64,000 nt of DNA, taken from contig LODT01000004.1 of the NCBI GenBank assembly GCA_001606155.1, positions 1,054,001 to 1,118,000 on the forward strand. Direction: 5' to 3'. The DNA is from Tieghemostelium lacteum. Lineage: Eukaryota > Evosea > Eumycetozoa > Dictyosteliales > Raperosteliaceae. The translations under genes were made by a program, and so were the position numbers. This document shows, one piece after another, positions 12,922 through 23,569 of this stretch. Under the pieces are notes generated by a model. That model made no database searches and had not been told where the DNA came from. It saw nothing but the letters and a program-made list of their open reading frames with translations. Each line of letters starts with the position of its first letter. Positions within the stretch are counted from its first letter, which is position 1.

Positions 12922-13004
12922 AGTGTACAATCTTTTATTTTTTTATAAATATATAAATATCAGATTGTACACTTTATTCAATTGGAAAAGTAAAATTGTA
13001 CACT
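12922..13004. promoter_or_regulatory. Inverted repeat plus third copy of a TTGTACACT motif
   Basis: Twelve-base arms agtgtacaatct (12922-12933) and agattgtacact (12962-12973) are exact inverse complements around a 28-bp AT-rich loop. A third copy, attgtacact, sits at 12995-13004. The group lies 360-440 bp upstream of the PKS copy 1 start. None of the three is found at the matching place upstream of copy 2. It may be a regulatory element or a hairpin; function is unknown. Confidence 0.4.
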
Positions 13005-13479
13005 AAAATGATTGATTATTTTTAATCTATATTAATATATCTTTATTTCTTTCTAAAACACAATTTTCTACCAAGTACCAGGTAATAAATATTAGAAAAA
13101 TTGAATAAAAACCCATTATAAGAAAATATTGTTTATATTTTTTATAAATCTAATAATTAGTAGCAAAATCTTACATTTTTCATCATCTGAAGTAAAAATG
13201 GTACCTGTCATAAGCTATACCTATAATAAAATATCAACCTATAATAACTCATTAAATATTATTTTCAGTATCTCATTTTTTTACTCTTTCAAATTAAATA
13301 GTGGGTGTGTTAAAAAATTAAATTGTAAAATTACATTGCTGCAATACAGTGTAGGAAAAAAATATATGTTCCCATCTAAGTGTTGCGTGTGTTGAATTTA
13401 AAAAATTTAACACATATTATTAATTGTATTAATTTTTTTAATATTATAAGTATTAAAGTTAATATTGATACTGTTTGAT

Positions 13480-13980
13480 CATTCTCTTAGGGGTTTTTTA
13501 ATTGTAAACTTCTGCTGATTCTTTACTTGAAACCCCTTGTAAGGCTTGCTTTCTTCTTTATCAAATCTCTTTCCTATTAAGTACTTTAATATCTTAGTAA
13601 CAATTTAATTATCACCTAGTTTCTTTTTTATCAATATTCATTGAAACCCTGAATCCATTTTCTTTGTCTAATCATCAACTATCAGAAATCAATAATCTGA
13701 AGTTGAATACACACTATTTACCATAGCAACACCATGTGGATCATACATTCCACAAAAACATCTGTTGATTGTCACCTATCATCTGTCTTTTGAAAGGGTA
13801 AATTACAATGTCTAAAGTTATTTATAAATAGCCCACTGATAGACATCTATAGATTTCTTTAGTTTCCATTTGTTGTTGAAGTTCTTGAACTTCTCCTTTA
13901 AGTGGTTTATTGATGTCCCTACAGACTAGACTATTCATCTGTCAAAACTCAATTTTTCCTATATTACTATAAAGTAAATT
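13480..13980 (-). pseudogene. Unidentified degraded coding-like segment in the PKS spacer
   Basis: This stretch is less AT-rich than ordinary intergenic DNA here. On the minus strand it gives short protein-like runs such as KPLKGEVQELQQQMETKEIY, broken by stops in every frame. I recognise no family. It could be the remains of a gene or of an inserted element. It lies exactly where the two PKS duplication units meet and has no counterpart elsewhere in the window. Confidence 0.3.
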
Positions 13981-13987
13981 ATATATG

Positions 13988-14058
13988 ATCAAATCAAAGA
14001 AAACCTAATTTCCACACAAAATGTAATATACCAAAGTACAGAAGTTAATCAATATTAA
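13988..14058 (+). pseudogene. Copied 3' fragment of the F-box/LRR-like gene
   Basis: About 70 bases match the 3' end of the gene at 3888-5549. The run translates as NVIYQSTEVNQY followed by a stop, and lacks the last residues of the parent. It has no start and no body. It was carried along when the neighbouring PKS was duplicated and marks the left breakpoint of the second unit. Confidence 0.85.
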
Positions 14059-14082
14059 CATTTAAAATAAATTCTAAATTGG

Positions 14083-17000
14083 TTATTTATTTAGGGCATT
14101 TGATATTTTAGTTGCAATTGAATTGGTGGAATTTGAAATCAATTGAATGTAGGTGAAGAGATTTTTGGTGTTTTCAAAAGTATCTTCAATTGAATTCTTC
14201 AATTGTGTTGTCATCAGTGAATCAAATCCATAATCTTTCAATTTAACATCTGAATTGAAGTTGGATAGCTCAATTGATAAAAGTTTAGTTACAATTTGAA
14301 CCAATTGTTCAAGAACAACATCACTTGCTTTGATATTATTGGTGCTGTAAATATTATTGTAGAATTCATAAATTTGATCTGGTTTTGTAATTAAATGTTC
14401 AATTTTTGGTTTGAGTGATTCATTTTTACAATAAATCTTCAAGAAATCATTGCTGGATAATTGAAAGTTTGAAGGTATTTGTTTCTTATGACTTTGGAAT
14501 GCAATATCTAATCCTCCAAGTATCTTTGGGAGAGTAATTGTATTAATTCCTTCAGATTGAAGGTATTCTTCAATTGATTTGTTGTTTGCAACAACTCCTC
14601 CACCTTCCATTCCTCCAAAGTTTATACTTGTTGCTGATAATCCAATCGATTTTCTGAAATCAGCCAAATGATCCATTAAAAGATTTGCTGAAATGTAATG
14701 ACATTGTTTATCAGAACCTGAAAATGCTGCAATTGATGAGAATAGAATGAAATTATCTAAATTCCAATTTAATTCAATTGAAAGTTCATGTAAATTAATT
14801 GCTCCAATTGCTTTTGGTTTATGAGTTTCTGAGAATTTCAATTCGTTCATATCATGTAAATCTGTATAATCATAAACTGTTGCAAGATGAATGACTGATT
14901 TGATTGAAATATCATCATATTGTTTCTGAATCAATTCAATATTTCTTTTGATTTCATTTTTATCAGAAACATCACATTGTTTGAAAATAAATTGAATTTG
15001 TTTGTTAGAATTCATCATCAATTCAATTTCCCATTTCATTGTTGATTTTGATAAAATGATAATATTCTTGAGATTTGGTGATCTTTGAAGAATCCATTTC
15101 AAAATTGGAATGACAATTCCAGCTTGACCAGTAATTAACAGTGTTTCTTGAATTGTTGTCAATTGATATTGATCTTTGAGGATCTTGTTGTTTGATAAAG
15201 GTGATAATGTTGGATTTACTTTGTATTGTTCAATCATTGATGTGATGACTTCTGCTTTAATATTTTCAAAGTTTACAATAAATTTTCCAACATGTTTTGA
15301 TTGACCAATTGTTTCAATTGCTTCTTTCACTTGATTACTTTGGAATACTTTTAGAGGAACCAATTTCAAATTTCCTTTTGAAATATTATCTAAAAATAAT
15401 TCCATCTTTCTTGCACATTGACCAGGCATACACTCATTATATACCCATAACTCAAATGAAATAAATGCCTTTGAATATTTGAGTTGACCAAGATCCATTG
15501 TTTCATTTTCAATCAATTGGGTGACTGAAAGGTCAATTATTCTTCCAACTTTTGAGAGACAATTGAAATTACTTGACATAAAATCACCAGATAGAGTGTT
15601 GAGAATGATATCAACTGATCCATATTTCTCTTTGATTTTTGATGAGTATGAATGAGTTCTTGAATTGAAATAATCAGTTATCATATCACCATAGTTATCT
15701 CTTAAATACTTTTCTTTCTCAGCTGATCCAACACTCACAAATATTTTACCTTTATAATTCTTCCATTTCAAAATATTTAGAGTAGATAAACCAACACCTC
15801 CACTTGCAGTATGAATGAGAATTGAACCGAATTCTTTAATTTTCACAAGAGAAAATAGAGAAAAGTAAGAAGTTAAATATGTGGTTACCAAAGAAGCTGA
15901 TTCAGTAAAACTAATATTGTCTGGGAGTAGAGCCAAATTACTTTCAGGTTCAAAAACATGTGAGGCTATTGAATTTAGAGCAATACAAAGAACTCGATCA
16001 CCAATTTTGAATTTTGTACATCCTGGTCCAATTCTTGTTACAATTCCAGAACATTCTAATCCAAATGCAGGGTTATAAATATCACAATCTCTTGGGTACA
16101 TATCTTGAGGTAACAATCCTCTATAAAACATATTGTCTTTGAAATTGATTCCAGAAGCCATAACTTTGATTTCATAGTGTTTGTTTGGTAATTCTTTCAA
16201 TTTTGGGTACCAGGTCAATTCAAGATTAGGATTACAATGTAAATAGAGATTATTGATATCGGATTCATATGAATTTGATTTCAATTGATCTTGATGTAAT
16301 CTTTGAACAAGTACTGTTCCATTTCTGATTTTGAATTCTCTGTCAAGTCCAACGATATTTTGGTCCAAGAGTTTAGTTATCAGATGGAACTTTGAAGATT
16401 TCAAAGTTTGTTGATCAATATTAATCGAATAAATATCACAAAATTCTTCTTTTTTCAAATATCTATAACATCCAATCAAAGATCCATTCAAATAACTCTT
16501 GTTGTTGGTATCTTTCTCGTTTGAATGTTCAGTTAACAATATCAATTTTGATTGAGATTTTAATTTGTGAAGATTTTTTGAAACTTTGATGAAATCCATT
16601 GAAATTTGAATATAATTTTCTTTCTTAATTTCATTTCCAATTCCATAAAAGAAAATCAATCCATTGTTTGGGAAATTATCTAGTTTTAAGAAATCATTAC
16701 AATTCAAGATTTGATAATTTTGGTTTTCAAAAATTGTTTCAATACTGTTTTTCAATGATTGATTTAAAGGTATTGATATAGTTGAAGGAATTATTATTAT
16801 ATTATTGAGTTCTATATTGTTTTTAGAATGAGATATTGATTCTTTTTGATAAATATTATATTTTAGTTTGGTGAATCCAATTTCAGTTAATTGTGAGTGC
16901 AATGAGCTATCTTTAGGATCTTCAAGTTTATCTTGTGAATTGTTATCAATAATCATTAAACTACCTTTTGGAATCAAGAGATTGTGAAGTTGTTGCAGAA

Positions 17001-20000
17001 TAGAATATTGTTGTGTTGTAGAATCTAACAATGTTGATGAGATAACAATCATATTATAATTTGAGATTGGAATGAACTCTTTGTTTGGATCAAATGATTC
17101 AATTCCATGTTGTATTGTTCTATGTCTTATTTTCATATTATTTGAATAATTTTCAAACTGTGGTTTAGATTCAACTTGGTTTGGATTCAAATCAATAATA
17201 GTGAAATCATAGAGTATATTGAGTTTCTCTTTCAAATGTGATTCAATCATTTCAACAATGGTATTCAAATCATGGTTCTCATTGTTATTGAATATAAGAC
17301 TTTTTATCAAATAAATTTGATTTGATTCCATTGAACATTCATCTAAATGGTTGAAAACAATAGATTCTTTAGGTTGCCAATGATATGTGAAGATTTCCTT
17401 TGATGGATGTTTGATATTCATATTTCCTTTGGTTGTTTTATGCTTGATTCTGGTGATAGATGTTATTGTAGAATCAATATGAATAATTGACCTTCCATTG
17501 ACAGGGTTGATGATATCAATGGTGTACTTTGACTTGTTTCCAACAAATTCAATAGTTTTACTGTAAACAAGAAGAGTTCCAGGTTGATCTAATGTGATAT
17601 TGGATGGGTAATATATGAGTGTTTGAAAACTATCCAATACTAATTCTTGAGGAGGTTCTAATGTTGCTATATATCCGTGGCTAGAAGTGTCTATGGTAAC
17701 TGCATTCAATTCGAATGATTTATCAATATTGGTAGCATCAAGTGAACTGAGAACTGATGATGGACCCACATTAGTTGAATTTACCTTTTGGAATGATGGA
17801 CCATAAGGTAATCCAAGTTGTGAAAGTCTGTTGTAAACTTCAGTTTTGTTCAATTTAGTGAGTGAACATTCTTGTTTCAGTTTATCAATATCAAATTGTG
17901 ATAAATTGTAATCAAGTGAATGTAATCCAAATCTTCCATGACTTGATTTGGTCCATTTTTCATTATTGATGTTTCTGAAATAGAAATCAACTCGGAATTC
18001 ATGTAGAGTCATTGTTTGTTGTATTACAGTTTGAATGATAACTGGTATATCATTTGATATCACCAATGGTTGTTCAAACTTTAGATTATAAATAGTTAAA
18101 TCTTGATTTGGATATTGTTTCAATAGGATATCGACATATCCACTTCCTGGGAAGATATATTGACCTTTGATTATGTGTCCTTTCAAGAATTGGAATGCAG
18201 GTTTCTTCAAATCAATCAATGTTTCAATAACCATGTTTCCTTGTTGTTTGTTTATTCCAAGTAAATTGGATGATGGAATCATTTCTCTTCTTACAATCTT
18301 TGGATGATTCCAATATTCTTGAGTATCCCATTGATATTTAGGAATCCAATCTGTTCTTCGTTTGAATTCGATTGAATTATCATTGTCAAGGTGTTGAGGG
18401 TTTTGAAAATTCAATAGAACTCCATTGAGGAAAAGTTGTGATAGACATTGTTGAATTTGTTCTGAAATTAATTTCTTTTTGTTCATTATTGATAGTGTTA
18501 TGATTTTATTGTTGGTGGTGTTAATTTTTGAAGTGTTTAGGCATTGAGGAATATACATTGAAAGTGTTGGGTGAGGTGATATTTCAATGTAAATGGTTGA
18601 TGATGATTGTTGTTGTGATTGTTTATCAAGAAGATATTGATGAAGTGATTGAATTGATTCTTCAAATCTAACTGGATTTCGAAGATTTTGAAAAATGTAG
18701 TGATTGTTGTAAAATGATTCATTTTCCATTCGTTTTCCAGTTACTGTTGAAAAGAATGGAATTGTTGGTAATTGAGATGGATAAAGATCGGAAAGTGATT
18801 CGATTACTTTATCTTGGATCAAATCTTGTTTACTCGAGTGGAATGAACATGGTGTTCCTAAAAATGCACTGAATATTCCTTGTTCTCGTAAATAGGTCTG
18901 AATAGATTTCAAATTGTCTTCAGATGATGTCAATACAATTGAATCTGGTGAGTTGAAACATGATATTTCAATTTTATCTTTCATTAATTGAAGTTGAGTG
19001 GATTCATTGACAATTTCATTGAATTTATTCAATCCAATTCCAATGGAGATCATTCTTCCACTTCCAATTGTTTGTTGTTGTAATGTTGATCTGAAGTATA
19101 CAATCTTGATTGCAGTTTCAAGATTGATGATACCAGAACATAATGCTGATGCAACTTCTCCAAAACTATTAAAGAATTTTATTAGAATTATTATGTAAAT
19201 AGAATATTCATTAATAGTATACATACCTGTGACCAATAACAGCATCTGGTTGGATTCCCCAACTTTTCAAAAATTCAATGATTCCAAATTGAAACAAGAA
19301 TAAACTTGGTTGTGCAATAATTGGGTGATGAATTTCATTTGAATCTTTGGGTATACTTTTCAATCTATCAATAATTGAATATCCAAAATATTGTTTCAAC
19401 ATATCATCACATGTCTCGATTGAATTTCTGAATGTACTATTTGATTGGTGAAGATAATCTAACATTTCATTCCATTGTGGTCCTTGTCCACAAAATACAA
19501 ATGCAATTGATGGTATATCAGTTGTTTGTAAACTAGAAGAGTTATTAGAAAATCTTTTTGATTTCAAATCATCCCAATCTTTACAAGAAATAGTGAATTT
19601 CTTTTGTAGATTCAAATCTTTTGAAAGAGATTGGTATCTGATAAAATCAAGGAATGATTCATAAGTGTTTGGTGATCTTTTGATAACTTCTTCAATATAT
19701 TGATCAAATGATTTTTGTGAATTTGTTGAGAATGGTATCAAATATTCGAATTGATCTTTCAAATCAAAGGAATTTGAAGTCAATAATGGTTGTTGATCAG
19801 TTTTTTGATTGTATTCTTGAATAACCATGAAACAATTTGATCCACCAAATCCAAATGAATTTATTCCAACTGAAATGGTTTTATTCTGTGGGAAATCAAT
19901 TGTGTCAGTGACAACTTGAAGGTTCCATCCTTCAAAATCAATTTTGGGATTTGGTTTGTTGAAGTTGATATTTGAAACTAATTTACGATGTTTCATCATC

Positions 20001-21085
20001 ATTGCAATTTTAATGAGACTTGCAACTCCTGAAGCTGCTTCAGTGTGTCCAATGTTGGATTTCAAACTTCCAATGTAGAGAGGATTCTCTTTTGAATGGT
20101 GATCTTTGAAAACTCTTGAAACTGCTTCAATTTCGATTGGATCTCCAACTGCAGTACTTGTTCCATGTGCTTCGAAAAAGAAGATATCAGATGGATTTAT
20201 TTGAAATTTCTTCATTGTGTAATCAATATTTTCGAATTGAGCTTGACCTGATGGTTGAGTTGTGTAATTCTTCATATTTCTACCATCATCATTCGAGTTA
20301 GTTGCTTTGATAACACAGTAAATCTGATCTTTATCAATGATGGCTTTTGATAGTTTTTTGAGAATAACCAATCCAACACCTTCACTTCTTACATATCCAT
20401 CTGCATCTGCATCAAATGGTCTTGAAATACCACTTTTTCCCAAGAGTCCAAGTGTAGAAAATCCAATTGTAATTGCAGGATCAAATAGTGCATTTACACC
20501 TCCACAAACTGACATTTGACTTTGACCAGAGATAATTGATTGGCAACCGAGATAGATAGCATTTAATGATGATGAACATGCTGAATCGATAGACATAGAT
20601 GGTCCTCGAAGATCAAATGCAAATGATAAACCATTTGATAGAAATGTTGATGATGATCCGAGTACACCATTTCCACCCAAATTTGAAATTGGATCTTTAA
20701 GCATGATGTAATCTCTATTCATTGAACCAATAAAAACAGAGGTATCAGTACCTTTGTATTGAGAAGGAGTGATATGAGCATCTTCAAATGCCTCCCAAAG
20801 AACAGTGTACAAAAGTCTTTGTTGTGGATCAATATTCATTGAATCTTTAGAAGAGACACCAAAGAAGAGAGAATCAAAGTTCTTCCAATGTTTCATATCA
20901 ATTAGACCAGATCTATTATTATACATCATTCCTTGTTCATGGAATGACTTTGGCCATCTTTCTTCAGGAACATCATCAATCATATCTAACCTTTTGTTTA
21001 ATAGGTTCTCCCAAAACTCTTTTGGTGAATTTGATTCTCCTGGGAATCTGCACCCAATACCTATAACTGCAATATCACAATCCAT
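14083..21085 (-). CDS. Highly reducing type I polyketide synthase, copy 2
   Basis: The tandem paralogue of the preceding PKS gene, with the same two-exon structure (19227-21085 and 14083-19165) and a 61-bp intron that differs at one base; 2313 aa. All domains and catalytic residues of copy 1 are kept: ketosynthase DSACSSS, HGTSTAVG and NIGHTEAASG; acyltransferase GQGPQW and GHSFGE; dehydratase HIIKGQYIFP; enoylreductase HTASGGVGLS; ketoreductase HYISAN; carrier protein GFDSL. By eye, identity is about 94% over exon 1 and about 96% over exon 2. The length differences are whole codons, for example one extra residue near position 33 and three near 135-140. No frame is broken, so both copies look active. 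Its ketosynthase motifs (NIGHTEAASG, INSFGFGGSN) are closer to the usual type I consensus than those of copy 1. Confidence 0.96.
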
Positions 21086-21597
21086 ATTTTGCTTATAACT
21101 CTTTATTTGTTTTTAAGTAAAATGAATGAAATTAAACTTGATTGTTTTCCTTTAAATACAACCTATGTTGTTTGAAAGGATCTCGGTTATCTACTATTTA
21201 ATAGATCATGATGCTTCGTATTTGTGGTAAAAATTCGGATAAAAAATATTTAAAGAAAAACAAGATTTTTCAGCCATTTTTGTATATATATCGATTGGTA
21301 CAATAATGTAGGGCGCATGAAAAGATAACGGAAGGAAAATAAACAAAATCCTATCCTTTAATTAAAAGATGTAAAACTTTCTTAAATTTACAGGAATATT
21401 TTATAAATAATATAGGATTTAACAGTACTACTATATAATCGAAGAATTTAATTGGAAGGTAAAATAGTCTAATTCTGTTACTTAAAACTTATCCATTTAT
21501 AATTTAACTAAAATGTAAAATGGTTTTGAAACCAAAATAAATCTAGGTCACGTGATACATTGGTTTGTGAAATTGAGTTGATTTATAAAGAGAATTA
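21086..21597. other. Promoter region of PKS copy 2
   Basis: This 512-bp region separates PKS copy 2 from the 3' end of the TTC14-like gene. It shares islands with the copy 1 promoter (ggatctcggttatctacta from 21178, gcttcgta near 21213, ataatgtagggc near 21304, atcctatcctttaat near 21349). It lacks the palindrome and the TTGTACACT group found upstream of copy 1. No ORF or RNA gene is seen. Confidence 0.55.
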
Positions 21598-23199
21598 CTA
21601 TTTATTTTCTCTTTTTCTTTTCTTCTCTGTAGATTTCTGTTCATACTCATTGTCACTAGAAGAGGTATCACTAGAGGAAGATAACGAAGAGGAATCGCTA
21701 TCATTGTCCATTGAAACACTTTTTGATTTCTTTTTCTTTTTTTTCTTATCTTTATCTTTTTGTTTCTTTTTCTTTTTCAGGTGTTTATCTTTTTTGTACT
21801 CCTTTTTTAATAGGTCTTTTAGTTTATCAGTTTTCAATACTGAAGTGGTGTTGTTAGAAGAGGGTGTTGAAATTTTGGATTTTTGGTCTTGCAATCTGGA
21901 AAGACAAGATTCTAGATACTTATTGGCATTAGGATCCTTTGGATCGATTTTCAATGCATATTTAAAGTTATCAATAGCCAATTCAAGTCTATTGGTATTT
22001 GCATATGCTGCACCTAAAGCAACATATGCATCTCTGTTTCTAGGATCTACATCCAAAGCATCAATATAAATCTTAATTGCCTCTTCAAATTTACCATTCT
22101 TTGCTTTTCTGATACCCTCTATTACCCTATAACCTAAATATCAGTATTCATATTACTATATTAACTAAACCTTTTGATTACATACGATTCTTGAGCCCAT
22201 TCATAGTTCTGATAATCTCTTAACTTCTTGTAATTAAATTCTGAATAGGGTAGCTTTTTATATGGTATAAAAGAGTCCAACTGATTTAATCCTAGGTTGT
22301 TTGCCATTAAATTGACTGACCATGGGTTAATAAACTGTCTCTGTCTAGACAATACATCAAATAGATTTGTAAATTCCATACTCTCTATATCACTTTCACT
22401 TTGATTAAAAGTTCCCTGTTTTAGTAATGGAATTAATATATGAATTCATTAACATTGATTCGTTGATGTATTCAATAGTTACTAGATTTCTATACAAATA
22501 TTGAGAAAGATCATTGTTGATTGAATTTATAGTTGAATAATCTAATGTAAAGAGACAAAGATGTTGAATCATGTCAATTGAATGTAAAATTACTTTTAAA
22601 GTGTACCCAGGTATATAGTATTCTATAGGTGTAAGAGCTTGTATAGAACATGTCGACACACCTATTGTCAGCATTGATCCATTTAACAACTGATGAGGTA
22701 TTTCTAATTTCCTATTATTTTTAATGGTAAAGATTTCAATGAGTTTAATGATTTCTACCTGTAGATGTTGATTAACTTTATCCACATGTTTAACTAATAC
22801 TTGAAATATTAAACAATTCTTTATCTTTTTAACCTTTTCTAATTCTTTTTGTAGTTTTTTAGATTTCAAAGGTTTATTATACAATGCTTCATATAGATTA
22901 CTGAAAAGTACACTTTTCAAATGACTTTCATCATTCATAGGCATTCTAAAAACCTTACTAAAAGTAGGTATATTACAAAAACCATTATCTACATTATTAT
23001 CAAAGTCTTTACTGTTACTTTTATTATTATTATTATGATGTTGAGTAGAATAATAATTATTATTTAAATCATTAATTTCTTTTAATTTAAATTTCACAGA
23101 ATCAAGGTTTTTTATTTCTTTCAGATTGGTGGTATTCTCAATTACGTTGACTGGAAAGGAATAAGGTCGAATCTGTGATTGTTGTGAACTGTTGTTCAT
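21598..23199 (-). CDS. TTC14-like tetratricopeptide protein, probably nuclear RNA-binding
   Basis: Three exons (22483-23199, 22186-22415, 21598-22126) with introns of 67 and 59 bp; 491 aa. The middle (LSRQRQFINPWSVNLMANNL) matches the conserved core of human TTC14. It is followed by two or three TPRs about residues 300-385 (FEEAIKIYIDALDVDPRNRD, RLELAIDNFKYALKIDPKDP). The C-terminus has KLKDLLKKEYKKDKHLKKKK, then Lys-rich and Ser/Asp-rich tails, again as in TTC14, whose human form ends in an SR-like region. About residues 140-235 sit where TTC14 has an S1-like domain, but the match is weak. Each piece alone looks like a separate short ORF; the splice phases join them cleanly. The first intron (GTAACT donor) is the least certain part. 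Confidence 0.75.
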
Positions 23200-23569
23200 T
23201 GATGTTAATACATTTCAATAAATTCAAAAAAATTCAAAAAAAAATGTTAAAAAAAAACTATTTTGTGTTGAACACTTGATTGGGTATTATTTAGTTGAAA
23301 ATGTACAATTTTGACTTTTGCAGAGTGATCGTTTTTTTTTGAAAATAATCAAAACAAAGATCTTGTCCTAAGTTTGATCATAGATTTTTATAAAAATTAT
23401 TTTTTTTTTCCTTCTCATTATTTATTTTTAATTTTTGTTGTATTGTAACATTACACTTTATCTAATACTAAAAGATCTTTTATCATATATTCATAAAAGA
23501 CACTCATTTGTAATATATATATAAAAAACAAAAAAAAAAAAATAGTGTGATTTATTTCAGATTTACAAA
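23200..23569. other. Divergent intergenic region
   Basis: This 370-bp AT-rich region lies between the divergent TTC14-like and metallophosphoesterase genes, so it should hold both promoters. Poly-T and poly-A runs are present (for example near 23400 and 23530). No other feature is seen. Confidence 0.5.

Larger units (their letters stand above)
5471..13010. repeat. Segmental duplication, first unit (about 7.5 kb)
   Basis: This unit contains the last 80 bases of the F-box gene, all of PKS copy 1 and about 450 bp of its upstream DNA. The same order recurs at about 13988-21480. Identity is very high through the PKS coding exons and intron, about 90% at the F-box tail and patchy in the promoter. 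The ends were placed by eye and could be off by tens of bases. Confidence 0.88.
12564..13987. other. Promoter of PKS copy 1 and spacer between the PKS copies
   Basis: The part nearest the gene (12564 to about 13010) aligns in islands with the region upstream of PKS copy 2. Shared islands include ggatctcggtttatctacta at 12645-12664, a block containing gcttcgta and tgtggtaaaaatt at about 12679-12708, the ataatgtagggc box near 12790, and atcctatcctttaat near 12845. From about 13011 to 13987 there is no counterpart beside copy 2. This 1-kb spacer holds only a short implausible ORF near 13129-13395 and a degraded coding-like stretch at about 13480-13980. Confidence 0.6.
13988..21480. repeat. Segmental duplication, second unit (about 7.5 kb)
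   Basis: This is a direct-orientation copy of the unit at about 5471-13010. It begins inside the F-box gene tail, contains PKS copy 2 and ends in the diverged upstream region. Whether it is the daughter or parent unit is suggested by the F-box fragment: the complete F-box gene adjoins copy 1, so copy 2 carries the truncated flank. Confidence 0.88.

Noticed and set aside
13129-13395. 88-codon frame in the PKS spacer.
   Set aside because: AT-driven composition, no family likeness and no start context; not supported as a gene.
14083-19245. Stand-alone 1720-aa reading frame beginning MLLLVTGMYT (and its 5567-10735 counterpart).
   Set aside because: Its start lies in exon 1 read in the wrong frame and it runs through the intron. 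The phase-correct splice to the ketosynthase exon gives GHSFGE.
5567-21085. Steely-type (PKS fused to chalcone-synthase-like) identity for either PKS.
   Set aside because: Both proteins end about 45 residues after the carrier-protein serine; no type III domain follows.
22405-23199. Independent 264-aa protein.
   Set aside because: Splices in phase into the TTC14-like gene; its last 22 residues would be intron.
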